Below are positions 55,507 through 64,000 of a stretch of DNA of 64,000 nt, piece after piece. Position numbers and translations under genes: made by a program. Under the pieces are notes generated by a model. The model saw only the letters and a program-made list of their open reading frames with translations. It did not search any database and was not told where the DNA came from. The stretch comes from Streptomyces sp. NRRL WC-3626 (GTDB taxonomy: Bacteria; Actinomycetota; Actinomycetes; Streptomycetales; Streptomycetaceae), in contig NZ_JOCA01000005.1 in NCBI RefSeq assembly GCF_000718785.1, positions 124,001-188,000 on the forward strand, read 5' to 3'. Numbering within the stretch: position 1 is the first letter of the stretch; each line of letters starts with the position of its first letter.

Positions 55507-55882
55507 TGAGCACCCTTTCGAGCAGTGTCACATCGGGGGCGCCGGTCGTCTCGTCGCCGCCCGGCTGGTGCACGGCGACGAGACCCGCCTCCGCCAAGTC
55601 GGCCACCAGGATCCGGGCAACACCCAGTGGCATGTTGAGCAGCGCCGAGACCTCGGCGACCGACTTCACCTCACGGCACAGATGGCAGATGCGCTGGTGC
55701 TCCGGAAGGAGCCCCATGAGCGCGGCCGGGTCTGCCGTCGTACTGATCAGTGCCTCGATGGCCAGCTGATAACGCGGCCTGGTCCGGCCGCCGGTCATCG
55801 CGTACGGACGCACCAGCGGCTGGTCGCCCTCGTCCTCGTACGGCTCCGCGTACGGATCATGAGAGGCGGTGGGCGGGGTCAT
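55487..55882 (-). CDS. cvnC1: Conservon protein CvnC, DUF742 (first conservon)
   Basis: This 131-aa DUF742 protein reads LVRPYAMTGGRTRPRYQLAIEALISTT, CHLCREVKSVAEVSALL and LGVARILVADLAEAGLVAVHQPGGD. It has only a short acidic N-terminal extension. ATG 55882 has GGAGG 4-5 nt upstream. An upstream start at 55918 lacks this. Confidence 0.92.
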   Translation of the reverse strand: MTPPTASHDPYAEPYEDEGDQPLVRPYAMTGGRTRPRYQLAIEALISTTADPAALMGLLPEHQRICHLCREVKSVAEVSALLNMPLGVARILVADLAEAGLVAVHQPGGDETTGAPDVTLLERVLSGLRKL

Positions 55883-55993
55883 GGATCCTCCGGGCGGGAC
55901 AGCAAGTCGGTCAGTCAAGCCGTCTGACGGGGCCGGTGGGGGGAATGTGGCGGCCGGACGGTGATTTGGTGAGACGGGTGGTGCCGGGGCCGA

Positions 55994-56416
55994 TCAGTGG
56001 AGCAGACTTCCTTGTAGTTCGGCGCGAAGGTCCGGGGTGAGGACCGCGCCCGCTCGGTCGACCAGGAGCGCCATCTCGTAGCCGACGAGGCCGATGTCGC
56101 ACTCGGGGTGCGCGAGAACGGCCAGGGACGAGCCGTCCGAGACGGACATGAGGAAAAGGAATCCCCGCTCCATCTCGACGACCGTCTGGGCCACGCTGCC
56201 GCCTTCGAAGATCCGTGAGGCGCCGGCCGTCAGGGAGGTCAGTCCCGAAGCGACGGCCGCGAGCTGATCCGCGCGATCACGCGGGAACCCCTCGGACAGG
56301 GCCAGCAGAAGACCGTCGGCGGACACGACGACGGTGTGGGACACCCCGGGGGTGTTGTCCACGAAGTTGGTGATCAACCAGTTGAGGTTCTGTGCCGCCT
56401 GGCTCATCGGGCTCAA
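55994..56416 (-). CDS. cvnB1: Conservon roadblock/LC7 protein CvnB (first conservon)
   Basis: This 140-aa LC7 protein is about 95% identical to CvnB2. A TTG start at 56416 keeps the same SPMSQAAQNLNWL N-terminus and the same AGGAG spacing as the GTG of cvnB2; ATG 56407 is the alternative. The cvnA1 stop (56417-56419) directly abuts the TTG. A 111-bp gap separates it from cvnC1. Confidence 0.9.
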   Translation of the reverse strand: MSPMSQAAQNLNWLITNFVDNTPGVSHTVVVSADGLLLALSEGFPRDRADQLAAVASGLTSLTAGASRIFEGGSVAQTVVEMERGFLFLMSVSDGSSLAVLAHPECDIGLVGYEMALLVDRAGAVLTPDLRAELQGSLLH

Positions 56417-59400
56417 CTAACGCTCCTGCTGGTGAGTGGGGTTCGGGAAGCTGCCGGTCTGGGTGGTACCGGCCTGACGACCCTGTGCGATACCCCGACG
56501 GAGATTGGTCAGCCGGCCGCGCACGTCATCGGGGGCGCGCGAGACCTGAGGACCGCTCTGGTGCTGTTGCTGCTGAGCCGTACCCGGGACGAGGTTCGCC
56601 TTGGGCACCCGGCGCGGCAGGCCGGACGTGGTGACGCCGCCCGCGGCCGGCTGCCGGACGCGTTCGGCCTGCCGGACCAGCTCGTCGTTGGGCGAGCTGC
56701 GCCAGGTGGCCGCGGACCGCTGCGGGCCGGTGGGGCCCTGCGGCTGCTGCGGCTGCTGCTGGGGGTGCTGGGACTGCGGGGCCTGCTGGGGGGCCTGCTG
56801 GGGCTGCTGCGGCGCCGGGGCCGAGCCATTGCCCTGCTCCTGCCCGCCGCCACCGTGGAACCAGTTGGTCTCCAGCGTGTCGTACAGCGGCGTACGGCCG
56901 TCACCGGGACCGGACGCCGGGGGCAGCGCCCAGGCGTCGGACAGCGCGCGGTCGTCGTGCCGCGGCGCGGCACCGCCGTAGCCCTGCTGCGGCTCCTGGT
57001 GGACGGGCCGCTGCTGCGGGGCCGGCGGACGCGGGGCGCCCTGTCCGGCTCCGTGCGCGCCGTTCACCTGCGGACGCTCGAACTGGCCGGTGGCACCGTT
57101 GTCCTGGGCCGGCGTCTGGAACTGGCCGGTGGAGCCGTTGCCGTAGCCCTGCTGCGGGGCGGGGAACTGGCCCGTGCCCTGCGGGGCTTGGAACTGGCCC
57201 GGCCCGGCCGGGTTCTGCCCGCCCGGACGGCCCTGCGGGGCGCCGAAGATGTCGCCGCGGACGAACTGGCCCGTGTTCTGGGCACCGTTCGCACCGGGCG
57301 GAGCGTACTGGCCCGGGTTCTGGACGGCGTTGGCGCCCGGCTGGGCGTACTGGCCGGTGTTCTGCGGGGCGTCGGCACCGGGACCGCCGTAGGCGCCCGG
57401 GTTCTGGCGCTCGTCGAACCGGGGGATCTCCGCCGTCACACCGGGGCCCTGCCGGTCGTCGAACCGGGGCATGGCCGACGTCCGGGCGACGTCCGGCTCC
57501 TCGTGGCCGCGCGGGGCGTCCAGCGAGGCACGCGGCACCGGCGGCTGGGCGTTCTCGTCGCTCCAGCTGGGCCGCGGCTGCTGCTGGTCACCGCCGGGCA
57601 GCTCCGGACGCGCGCCACCGCGCGGCGGCAGCTGCGGACGACGGGAACGCTCGGGCTTGCCGCCCCCGCGCTGCGGGGGCACCTGGCCACGACCGCCGCC
57701 GAAGGCGTCCTGGTCCTGCTGCTGTCCGCCCGGACCCGAGGCCTGCATCCCCTGCGGGGCACCGGGCATCTGGCCACCGAAGCCGGCACCCGCGCCGGCC
57801 GGAGCCGGACGGCCCTGCGGAGCGCCGCCGGGAGCACCGCGGTCGAAGAGCGAAGGCGCGGCGTTGCCCGGCTGGCCCTGCGGCCCCCGGGCCCCGTCGG
57901 GCCGGCCCGCGCCGTCGCGCGGGGGCAGCGCGGCACGCGGACCCTGACCGGCGGCCAGCCGGCCACCGCCGGGAGCGCCGGCACCGAGAGCACCACCGGA
58001 GGGCTGCCCGGCACCTGCGGCGCGCCGTGCGGCCGCGGCACCCGCGGCGGCCTGCGCGGCGGCGGGGCCACCGCCGCCCGCACCCGGCTGACCGGGCTTG
58101 CCCTGGGGCTTCTTGCCGCCCTGGGCGACATCGACGGGCAGCATGACCAGCGCGGTCGTACCACCGGAGTCGGACGGGCGGAGCTGGATACGGATGCCGT
58201 GGCGCTGCGACAGACGGCCGACCACGAACAGACCCATGCGGCGGGAGACGGAGACGTCCACGGTGGGCGGCGAGGCGAGCCGCTCGTTGATCGCCGCCAG
58301 GTCCTCCGGCGACAGACCGATGCCGGTGTCGTGGATCTCGATCAGCACCCGGCCGTCGGGGAGCGCGTGACCGGTGACCTTCACCTTCGTCTGCGGCGAG
58401 GAGAACGATGTCGCGTTCTCCAGCAGCTCGGCGAGCAGGTGCACGAGGTCGTTGACCACACGGCCGGCCACTTCGGTGCTCGGCACCGACGCCAGTTCGA
58501 TGCGCTCGTACTGCTCCACCTCGGACGCGGCGGCGCGGAGCACGTCGACCAGCGGGACCGGACGGGTCCACCGGCGGCCGGGCTCCTCACCCGCGAGGAC
58601 GAGGAGGTTCTCACCGTTACGGCGCATACGCGTGGCGAGGTGGTCGAGCTTGAACAGCGAGGACAGCTGGTCCGGGTCGGCCTCGCGGGACTCCAGTTCG
58701 GAGATGAGCGAGAGCTGACGCTGGATGAGGCCCTGGGAGCGGCGCGAGAGGTTGGTGAACATCGCGTTGACGTTGCCCCGCAGCAGGGCCTGCTCGGCGG
58801 CGAGGCGGACCGCCTCGCGGTGCACGTCGTCGAAGGCCGCGGCCACCTTGCCGATCTCGTCCCGGGAGTGCACACCGACCGACTCCACGGACGTGTCGAC
58901 GTCCTGGGGGTCGGACTCGGAGAGCTGCTTGACCAGCTCGGGCAGACGTTCCTGGGCGACCTTGGTGGCCGTGTCCTCCAGCCGGCGCAGCGAGCGGATC
59001 ATGGAGCGGGCCACGACGAAGGCGCCGACGAGCGACACACCGAGGACGAGGAGGATCAGCACACCGGCGATGATCGCGTCGCGCTCGGTGGCGCTGCGCA
59101 GCTCACGGGCTTTCTGTTCCATGTCCTCGAGCAGCGTGAGCTCGATGTTCTTCATCTGCTGGATCTTGGTGCCGCTGTCGTCCAGCCAGTCACGGTAGGA
59201 CCGCTCGCCCACCGAGGCGAGGCCGAACTCCGAGGCCAGGGCACGCCCGGCGTACTCGTCGGTGGCCTTGATCGTGCTGTTGCCGTCCTCGATCGGCTGC
59301 AGCAGCGCGGTGGCGTCGACGTCGCCGTAGATGCTCTTGAAGCTGCGGAGCTCGGACTTCTGGCTCGCCAGGGCCGACTCGGCGTACAGCCGGTCGTTCT

Positions 59401-60244
59401 CGGCGAGTTCGCCCTTGGTGGTGTTGCTGGCGGGCAGCGCCGCGGCGAGGACCGCGCGCTGGATCGACGCGTACTCCTTGGCGGCGGAGAAGGACGCCAG
59501 CGCACGCGTGCGCTGGATCATGTCCGGGTTGCTGGTCGCCTCCGCCATGTCCTGCGAGAGGTCGATCAGGTTCACGATCAGACGGTGGTAGCCGTCGACG
59601 GTCTGGCTGGAGTTCCGCTCCGACGCGAAGGCCGTGTTGCGGATCTTCTCGAGCTCGCCGAGGTCGCCGGCGAGCTGCACCAGGTTGTCGCGGACGCCCT
59701 TGAGGTTGCCGTCCTTACTGGCCTCGTCGATCTCTTCGGAGCTGTCGATGAAGACGTTGCGTGCGCGGTCGGTCTTGTCGCGGAAACCCTTGACCGAGAA
59801 GTCGGTGGCCTTGCCGCCGTGCGCCAGCGGGCCGGCCGACTGGTCGCGCTCCTCCTGGAGCGCGTGGGCCAGTTCGGTGGCCTGCTTGGTCATGTCGGTG
59901 AGCAGCTTCATGTTGTCGAGCTGCTGGATGTCGTCCATCGACTGGCTGATACGCAGTCCACCCAGCGAGGTGGCCGCGACCACCGGCAGGGCGAGCAGCG
60001 ACACCAGACGGGTCGAGATCCGCCAGTTCCGCAGGGCTATGCGCGACCCCGGACCGGACGGCCCCGCCTTGGGGGCAGCCGGCTCGGCGTTCGGCGCGCC
60101 GGCGCCCTCACCGCCGTTCCCGGCCGCGGTCGGGCCCTGGCCCTGGGCGTGCTGGGGCGAGGAGCTGACGGCCTTGGGGCCAGTCCCGCCCTGCGGCTCC
60201 GGCTCCGCCGAAGCGCTGCCATCCCTCTTGAAACGTCCCTGCAC
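56417..60244 (-). CDS. cvnA1: Conservon sensor histidine-kinase-like protein CvnA (first conservon)
   Basis: This 1275-aa membrane sensor has a Gly/Pro N-terminus, TM1 (RLVSLLALPVVAATSLGGL), a NIT-type extracytoplasmic helical domain, TM2 (IIAGVLILLVLGVSLVGAFVVA), HAMP and an ATPase domain (ELLENATSFSSPQTKV, IEIHDTGIGLS). A tail of about 560 residues is rich in Gln, Gly and Pro, with repeats such as QNPGQYA/QNTGQF. The sensor and tail differ strongly from CvnA2 while the ATPase core is close. GTG 60244 (VQGRFKRDG) is preferred; an ATG at 60445 would add 67 Arg-rich residues. Confidence 0.88.
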   Translation of the reverse strand: MQGRFKRDGSASAEPEPQGGTGPKAVSSSPQHAQGQGPTAAGNGGEGAGAPNAEPAAPKAGPSGPGSRIALRNWRISTRLVSLLALPVVAATSLGGLRISQSMDDIQQLDNMKLLTDMTKQATELAHALQEERDQSAGPLAHGGKATDFSVKGFRDKTDRARNVFIDSSEEIDEASKDGNLKGVRDNLVQLAGDLGELEKIRNTAFASERNSSQTVDGYHRLIVNLIDLSQDMAEATSNPDMIQRTRALASFSAAKEYASIQRAVLAAALPASNTTKGELAENDRLYAESALASQKSELRSFKSIYGDVDATALLQPIEDGNSTIKATDEYAGRALASEFGLASVGERSYRDWLDDSGTKIQQMKNIELTLLEDMEQKARELRSATERDAIIAGVLILLVLGVSLVGAFVVARSMIRSLRRLEDTATKVAQERLPELVKQLSESDPQDVDTSVESVGVHSRDEIGKVAAAFDDVHREAVRLAAEQALLRGNVNAMFTNLSRRSQGLIQRQLSLISELESREADPDQLSSLFKLDHLATRMRRNGENLLVLAGEEPGRRWTRPVPLVDVLRAAASEVEQYERIELASVPSTEVAGRVVNDLVHLLAELLENATSFSSPQTKVKVTGHALPDGRVLIEIHDTGIGLSPEDLAAINERLASPPTVDVSVSRRMGLFVVGRLSQRHGIRIQLRPSDSGGTTALVMLPVDVAQGGKKPQGKPGQPGAGGGGPAAAQAAAGAAAARRAAGAGQPSGGALGAGAPGGGRLAAGQGPRAALPPRDGAGRPDGARGPQGQPGNAAPSLFDRGAPGGAPQGRPAPAGAGAGFGGQMPGAPQGMQASGPGGQQQDQDAFGGGRGQVPPQRGGGKPERSRRPQLPPRGGARPELPGGDQQQPRPSWSDENAQPPVPRASLDAPRGHEEPDVARTSAMPRFDDRQGPGVTAEIPRFDERQNPGAYGGPGADAPQNTGQYAQPGANAVQNPGQYAPPGANGAQNTGQFVRGDIFGAPQGRPGGQNPAGPGQFQAPQGTGQFPAPQQGYGNGSTGQFQTPAQDNGATGQFERPQVNGAHGAGQGAPRPPAPQQRPVHQEPQQGYGGAAPRHDDRALSDAWALPPASGPGDGRTPLYDTLETNWFHGGGGQEQGNGSAPAPQQPQQAPQQAPQSQHPQQQPQQPQGPTGPQRSAATWRSSPNDELVRQAERVRQPAAGGVTTSGLPRRVPKANLVPGTAQQQQHQSGPQVSRAPDDVRGRLTNLRRGIAQGRQAGTTQTGSFPNPTHQQER

Positions 60245-60848
60245 TAGCGTCGCAACCTCTGAACCAGGCACCCCTCCGCGTGAACGGCGAGGCACGGTGT
60301 CGGCGTCATAGGGGCGCCCTGAAAACGTCCCCGTGGTGGTCGTGAGTGACCGGCGCTGGTTCCCCCTTCTCAACCGCCGCTCGGCGCGTCTGTGCGCCCC
60401 CTGTGCGCCGGCTCGATCCAGCGGCGGTCCGTGGAATTCCAGCACAGTGCAGGATCTCCAACAAGGCCCGAGGCCCTACCCGTGAGATACGTGACACCGC
60501 GTGAGTGGCGAGTCACCGGGGGTAGAAAGTGATCTCGTCAATAAGGGACGTATGACCGCGAACCGGAGGGGCGGCCCCCGTGTCCCAGTCGCCATGATCA
60601 GGAGCGGAATAAGGGCTTCAGGGGGTTGATGTCCGATTTCTCCACCCCGGAACCCGGCCCGTTAAGGCCGATTTATCCCGCGACTCGTGAGGAAACTCAC
60701 ACCCGATCAAGCCCTTCGGCCGAGGTCGCCGGGGAATCACATGTTTAGCCTGGCGCTTTACAGGGATGGCAAAACCGACAACCCGCGCCCTTGTGGGGGT
60801 CCTTGACCCCCTTTGGGCGCCCCTTCACAGAACAGGGTCACGTAAACA
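60245..60848. other. Promoter region of first conservon and non-coding interval
   Basis: This 604-bp gap is relatively AT-rich in places. It holds a BldD-like site (60492-60504), a perfect palindrome GTGAG-GAAA-CTCAC (60687-60700) and a GGGGGTC-CTT-GACCCCC hairpin (60795-60811). No coding frame is supported. Confidence 0.5.
60492..60504. promoter_or_regulatory. BldD-like site upstream of cvn1
   Basis: TGACACCGCGTGA matches TNACNCWGNGTNA at all informative positions but W (C here), and is close to palindromic. It lies about 250 bp upstream of cvnA1. Confidence 0.4.
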
Positions 60849-61037
60849 GTGAAGACGACGACGATGTTCCACAAGATCGCGAACCCCCGGCGCACCACGC
60901 TGGCGCACCTCGAAGGCGCCGACGGGCCGCAGACGCCGGTCCAGCTGGAGCACACCGTCGAACTCCCGGCCCAGACTGCCAACCCCAAGCGCACCGTCCT
61001 GATGGAGATCCCGGTCGCGGCCACCGCCGCGAAGTGA
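60849..61037 (+). CDS. Small hypothetical protein, 62 aa
   Basis: GTG 60849 opens a short protein with MFHKIANPRRTTLAHLEG near the N-terminus and a Pro/Thr-rich remainder (TVELPAQTANPKRTVLMEIPVA). It has no Cys, no TM helix and no signal peptide. ATG 60864 is an alternative start. It is followed by a strong terminator, supporting real transcription. I recognise no family, though a small gene at this place upstream of the FAH gene is, as I recall, conserved in streptomycetes. Confidence 0.6.
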   Translation: MKTTTMFHKIANPRRTTLAHLEGADGPQTPVQLEHTVELPAQTANPKRTVLMEIPVAATAAK

Positions 61038-61071
61038 CACCGGTCCATACGCGCACCGGCCGCGAAACACT

Positions 61072-61107
61072 CAAGGGGCGTCCCCACGGCAACGGGGACG
61101 CCCCTTG
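61072..61107 (+). terminator. Terminator after small gene
   Basis: A 14-bp perfect stem (61072-61085 with 61094-61107, 8-nt loop) lies 34 bp after the stop at 61037. Confidence 0.85.
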
Positions 61108-61188
61108 TGCTTGCGCGGGACGCGCCGGGTGGTCGCGTTAGCCTGGGGCGTCAGACGTCAGCCGCTCGTTCAAGGGGACAAGCATCCC

Positions 61189-61974
61189 GTGCGCATCGCC
61201 AGATTCTCCATCGACGGGAACGTCGCCTTCGGCGCGGTCGAGGGCGAGAAGCAGGACGAACTCGTCCTGGACATCATCAAGGGCATCCCGTTCGCGGACT
61301 TCGAGCTCTCCGGCACCAAGGTCCCGGTGAGCAAGGTCAGGCTGCTGCCCCCGGTGCTCCCCAGCAAGGTGATCGCCTTCGGCCGCAACTACGCCGAACA
61401 CGCCAGGGAGCTCGGCAACGAGGTGCCCGACGCCCCGTTCGCCTTCTTCAAGCCCTCCACCTCGGTGATCGGCCCCGGCGACGAGATCCAGTACCCCTCC
61501 TTCTCCCAGGAGGTGCACCACGAGGCCGAGCTGGCCGTGGTGATCGGCCGGATGTGCCGCGAGGTCCCGCGCGCCCGCGTCAAGGACGTGATCTTCGGCT
61601 ACACCTGCGCCAACGACATCACCGCGCGCGACGTCCAGAAGCGCGAGAAGCAGTGGGCCAGGGCCAAGGGCTTCGACACCTCCTGCCCGCTCGGCCCCTG
61701 GGTGGAGACGGACATCGACCTCGCCGCCGCCGGCGACCTGACCGTCCAGCTCACGGTCAACGGCGCCCAGCGCCAGCTCGGCCGCACCAGCGAGATGATC
61801 CACCCCATCGAGGACCTGATCGTCAACATCTCCGAGGCCATGACCCTGCTCCCGGGCGACGTCATCCTCACGGGCACCCCGGCTGGGGTCGGCCCCCTCA
61901 ACGTCGGCGACGAGGTCGCCGTCACCATCGAAGGCATCGGCACTCTCACCAACAAGGTTGTCAAGCGTGGCTAG
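61189..61974 (+). CDS. Fumarylacetoacetate hydrolase (FAH) family protein
   Basis: This 261-aa enzyme has an N-terminal domain ([18 protein letters not shown]) and the FAH catalytic domain with [17 protein letters not shown], metal-ligand motif [33 protein letters not shown] and [18 protein letters not shown]. The family hydrolyses or decarboxylates acylpyruvate-like compounds; the sequence resembles 5-carboxymethyl-2-hydroxymuconate isomerase/acylpyruvase types. GTG 61189 has AAGGGGA upstream. It overlaps gltX by 8 nt, so the two are cotranscribed. Confidence 0.9.
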   Translation: MRIARFSIDGNVAFGAVEGEKQDELVLDIIKGIPFADFELSGTKVPVSKVRLLPPVLPSKVIAFGRNYAEHARELGNEVPDAPFAFFKPSTSVIGPGDEIQYPSFSQEVHHEAELAVVIGRMCREVPRARVKDVIFGYTCANDITARDVQKREKQWARAKGFDTSCPLGPWVETDIDLAAAGDLTVQLTVNGAQRQLGRTSEMIHPIEDLIVNISEAMTLLPGDVILTGTPAGVGPLNVGDEVAVTIEGIGTLTNKVVKRG

Positions 61975-63451
61975 CGCATCCGGCACTCCCGTACGCGTCC
62001 GTTTCTGCCCGTCGCCCACCGGTAACCCCCATGTGGGCCTGGTCCGCACCGCCCTGTTCAACTGGGCGTTCGCCAAGCACCACGGCGGCACCCTGGTCTT
62101 CCGTATCGAGGACACCGACGCGGCCCGCGACTCCGAGGAGTCGTACGACCAGCTGCTGGACTCGATGCGCTGGCTCGGCTTCGACTGGGACGAGGGCCCC
62201 GAGATCGGCGGCCCGCACGCGCCGTACCGCCAGTCGCAGCGCATGGACCTCTACAAGGACGTCGCCGCCAAGCTCCTCGACGCCGGCCACGCCTACCGCT
62301 GCTACTGCTCCCAGGAGGAGCTGGACAGCCGCCGAGAGGCCGCCCGCGCCGCCGGCAAGCCCTCCGGCTACGACGGCCACTGCCGCGAGCTCACCGACGC
62401 CCAGGTCACGGAGTACGAGGCCCAGGGCCGTGAGCCGATCGTCCGCTTCCGGATGCCCGACGAGACGATCACCTTCACCGACCTGGTCCGCGGCGAGATC
62501 ACCTACCTCCCGGAGAACGTCCCGGACTACGGCATCGTCCGCGCCAACGGCGCCCCGCTGTACACGCTGGTCAACCCGGTCGACGACGCCCTGATGGAGA
62601 TCACCCACGTCCTTCGCGGCGAGGACCTGCTCTCCTCCACCCCGCGCCAGATCGCCCTCTACAAGGCGCTCACCGAGCTGGGCGTCGCCAAGGGGACCCC
62701 CGCCTTCGGCCACCTGCCGTACGTGATGGGCGAGGGCAACAAGAAGCTCTCCAAGCGCGACCCGCAGTCCTCGCTCAACCTCTACCGCGAGCGCGGCTTC
62801 CTCCCCGAGGGCCTGCTCAACTACCTCTCCCTGCTGGGCTGGTCGCTCTCCGCCGACCAGGACGTCTTCGGCATCGACGAGATGGTCGCCGCCTTCGACG
62901 TCACCGACGTCCAGCCCAACCCGGCCCGCTTCGACCTCAAGAAGTGCGAGGCGATCAACGGCGACCACATCCGCATGCTCGACGTGAAGGACTTCACCGA
63001 GCGCTGCGCGCCCTGGCTCAAGGCGCCCTTCGCGCCCTGGGCCCCGGAGGCCTTCGACGAGGCCAAGTGGGCGGCCATCGCGCCGCACGCGCAGACCCGC
63101 CTGAAGGTGCTGTCGGAGATCACGGACAACGTCGACTTCCTGTTCCTGCCGGAGCCGGTCCTCGACGAGGCGTCCTGGGCCAAGGCCATGAAGGAGGGCA
63201 GCGACGCCCTGCTCCGCACGGCCCGCGAGAAGCTGGACGCGGCGGACTGGACCTCCCCCGAGTCCCTCAAGGAGGCCGTCCTGGCCGCCGGCGAGGCCCA
63301 CGGCCTCAAGCTCGGCAAGGCCCAGGCCCCGGTCCGCGTGGCCGTCACAGGCCGCACGGTCGGCCTCCCGCTCTTCGAGTCCCTGGAGGTCCTGGGCAAG
63401 GAGAAGACCCTGGGCCGGATCGACGCGGCCCTGACGAGGCTCGCCGCGTAG
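61967..63451 (+). CDS. gltX: Glutamyl-tRNA synthetase
   Basis: This 494-aa class I synthetase charges tRNA(Glu) and, in this type of organism, also tRNA(Gln), the substrate of GatCAB encoded at the start of the window. The HIGH motif is [19 protein letters not shown] and the KMSKS motif KKLSKRD. The C-terminal anticodon-binding helical domain begins around residue 330. GTG 61967 has AAGG 9 nt upstream; TTG 61958 would add three residues. Confidence 0.96.
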   Translation: MASASGTPVRVRFCPSPTGNPHVGLVRTALFNWAFAKHHGGTLVFRIEDTDAARDSEESYDQLLDSMRWLGFDWDEGPEIGGPHAPYRQSQRMDLYKDVAAKLLDAGHAYRCYCSQEELDSRREAARAAGKPSGYDGHCRELTDAQVTEYEAQGREPIVRFRMPDETITFTDLVRGEITYLPENVPDYGIVRANGAPLYTLVNPVDDALMEITHVLRGEDLLSSTPRQIALYKALTELGVAKGTPAFGHLPYVMGEGNKKLSKRDPQSSLNLYRERGFLPEGLLNYLSLLGWSLSADQDVFGIDEMVAAFDVTDVQPNPARFDLKKCEAINGDHIRMLDVKDFTERCAPWLKAPFAPWAPEAFDEAKWAAIAPHAQTRLKVLSEITDNVDFLFLPEPVLDEASWAKAMKEGSDALLRTAREKLDAADWTSPESLKEAVLAAGEAHGLKLGKAQAPVRVAVTGRTVGLPLFESLEVLGKEKTLGRIDAALTRLAA

Positions 63452-63465
63452 CCTCTCGTACGCCT

Positions 63466-63505
63466 GAGGGGGCGGCGCCCGGAACCATCCGGACGCCGCC
63501 CCCTC
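63466..63505 (+). terminator. Terminator after gltX
   Basis: A 12-bp stem GAGGGGGCGGCG/CGCCGCCCCCTC (63466-63477, 63494-63505), with CCGG pairing in the loop, lies 14 bp after the stop. Confidence 0.85.
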
Positions 63506-63529
63506 ACGTTCCCCGGTACGGTCGGTCCC

Positions 63530-64000
63530 ATGGACATCCGAGCAGTTGTCTGGGACGTTGACGACACCCTCTTCGACTACACCACCGCCGACCGCGAGGG
63601 CATGCGCGCGCATCTCGTGGCCGAGGGGCTGCTCGCGGGGTACGGCTCCGTGGAGGAGGCGCTGGAGCGGTGGCGGGAGGTGACGCGGGAGCAGTGGGCG
63701 CGGTTCGCCGCGCGGGAGGTCGACTTCGAGACGCAGCGGCGCGACCGCACCCGGGTCTTCCTGCGGCGTGAGATGACCGACACCGAGGCCGACGACTGGT
63801 TCCTGCGGTACGTCACGTACTACGAGTCCGCCTGGAGCCTCTTCCCGGACGTACTGCCCGTCCTCGACGCCCTCGCCGCCAGCCACCGCCACGCCGTGCT
63901 CTCCAACTCCAGCCTCCACGTCCAGGACCGCAAACTGCGCGTCCTCGGCGTCCACGACCGCTTCGAGACCATCCTGTGCGCCGCCGAACTGGGCGTCTCC
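63530..64000 (+). CDS. HAD-family hydrolase, 5' part (truncated by window end)
   Basis: The first 157 residues of a haloacid dehalogenase-like phosphatase. Motif I is VVWDVDDTLFDY with nucleophile D9 and acid/base D11, a helical cap domain follows, and motif II is HAVLSNSSLHVQ. TACGGT (63517-63522) lies 7 nt before ATG 63530 with no Shine-Dalgarno, suggesting a leaderless message. The remaining motifs III-IV lie beyond base 64000. Confidence 0.9.
   Translation, partial: MDIRAVVWDVDDTLFDYTTADREGMRAHLVAEGLLAGYGSVEEALERWREVTREQWARFAAREVDFETQRRDRTRVFLRREMTDTEADDWFLRYVTYYESAWSLFPDVLPVLDALAASHRHAVLSNSSLHVQDRKLRVLGVHDRFETILCAAELGVS

Noticed and set aside
57060..57440. Regular repeats resembling a CRISPR array
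   Set aside because: They are imperfect codon-level repeats inside cvnA1 encoding QNPGQYA-type units; no constant repeat with unique spacers and no cas genes.
60245..60445. N-terminal extension of CvnA1
   Set aside because: 67 Arg-rich residues with no counterpart in CvnA2; GTG 60244 gives the family-like start.
60849..61037. RiPP precursor peptide
   Set aside because: No Cys or Ser/Thr-rich core, no GG leader and no maturation genes beside it.

Overview
The window is high-GC DNA (roughly 70% G+C, strong third-position GC bias, many GTG starts) from a Streptomyces chromosome. Gene content and order closely follow the part of the Streptomyces coelicolor core running from gatB to gltX (ilvBNC-serA, leuB-ilvE-cimA, accBE, two tandem conservons). 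That parallel is recalled from general knowledge of the genus; it was not computed.

Layout. 1-6.0 kb: the 3' end of gatB, a SAM-dependent methyltransferase, an MMPL/RND exporter overlapping a GNAT acetyltransferase, and two small membrane proteins. 6.0-16.8 kb: an accessory-looking catabolic island with a KdgD-type dehydratase, a glucarate-dehydratase-type enolase, two D-2-hydroxyacid dehydrogenases, and a divergent six-gene operon for an Opp/Dpp-type ABC importer plus a TauE/SafE permease. 16.9-27.2 kb: a large LuxR-family (LAL) regulator, two small Streptomyces proteins, a secreted sugar-dehydrogenase-like lipoprotein, an aldo/keto reductase, a 2-hydroxyacid dehydrogenase and a membrane GGDEF-EAL protein (cdgE-like). 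27.2-32.8 kb: ilvB-ilvN-ilvC and serA, preceded by a leader-peptide attenuator. 32.9-39.0 kb: an MFS exporter divergent from its TetR regulator, then a PucR-type regulator divergent from the proline catabolic pair (proline dehydrogenase, P5C dehydrogenase). 39.3-43.8 kb: leuB, ilvE and cimA; ilvE and cimA each have a short upstream ORF with clustered branched-chain codons. 43.9-49.3 kb: a Gly-rich membrane protein, a YceI protein, an SDR enzyme, and accB-accE (acyl-CoA carboxylase beta and epsilon). 49.6-60.2 kb: two tandem conservons (cvnABCD twice, minus strand). 60.8-64 kb: a small protein, a FAH-family hydrolase, gltX and a truncated HAD hydrolase.

How it fits together. Branched-chain amino acid synthesis is the main theme: acetohydroxyacid synthase, reductoisomerase, isopropylmalate dehydrogenase, transaminase and citramalate synthase all lie within 16 kb. 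Three of the five transcription units or genes carry leader ORFs whose codons match the pathway product: Ile-Leu-Val-Leu for ilvB, Val-Leu-Val-Leu-Ala-Ile for ilvE, and Ile-Ile for cimA. The ilvB and cimA leaders end in textbook intrinsic terminators. The ilvE leader has none; it stops on the ilvE ribosome binding site, which suggests translational coupling. This three-leader system is the most interesting thing I found. Many genes have a TANNNT/CANNNT -10-like hexamer exactly 6-7 nt before the start codon, consistent with leaderless transcription.
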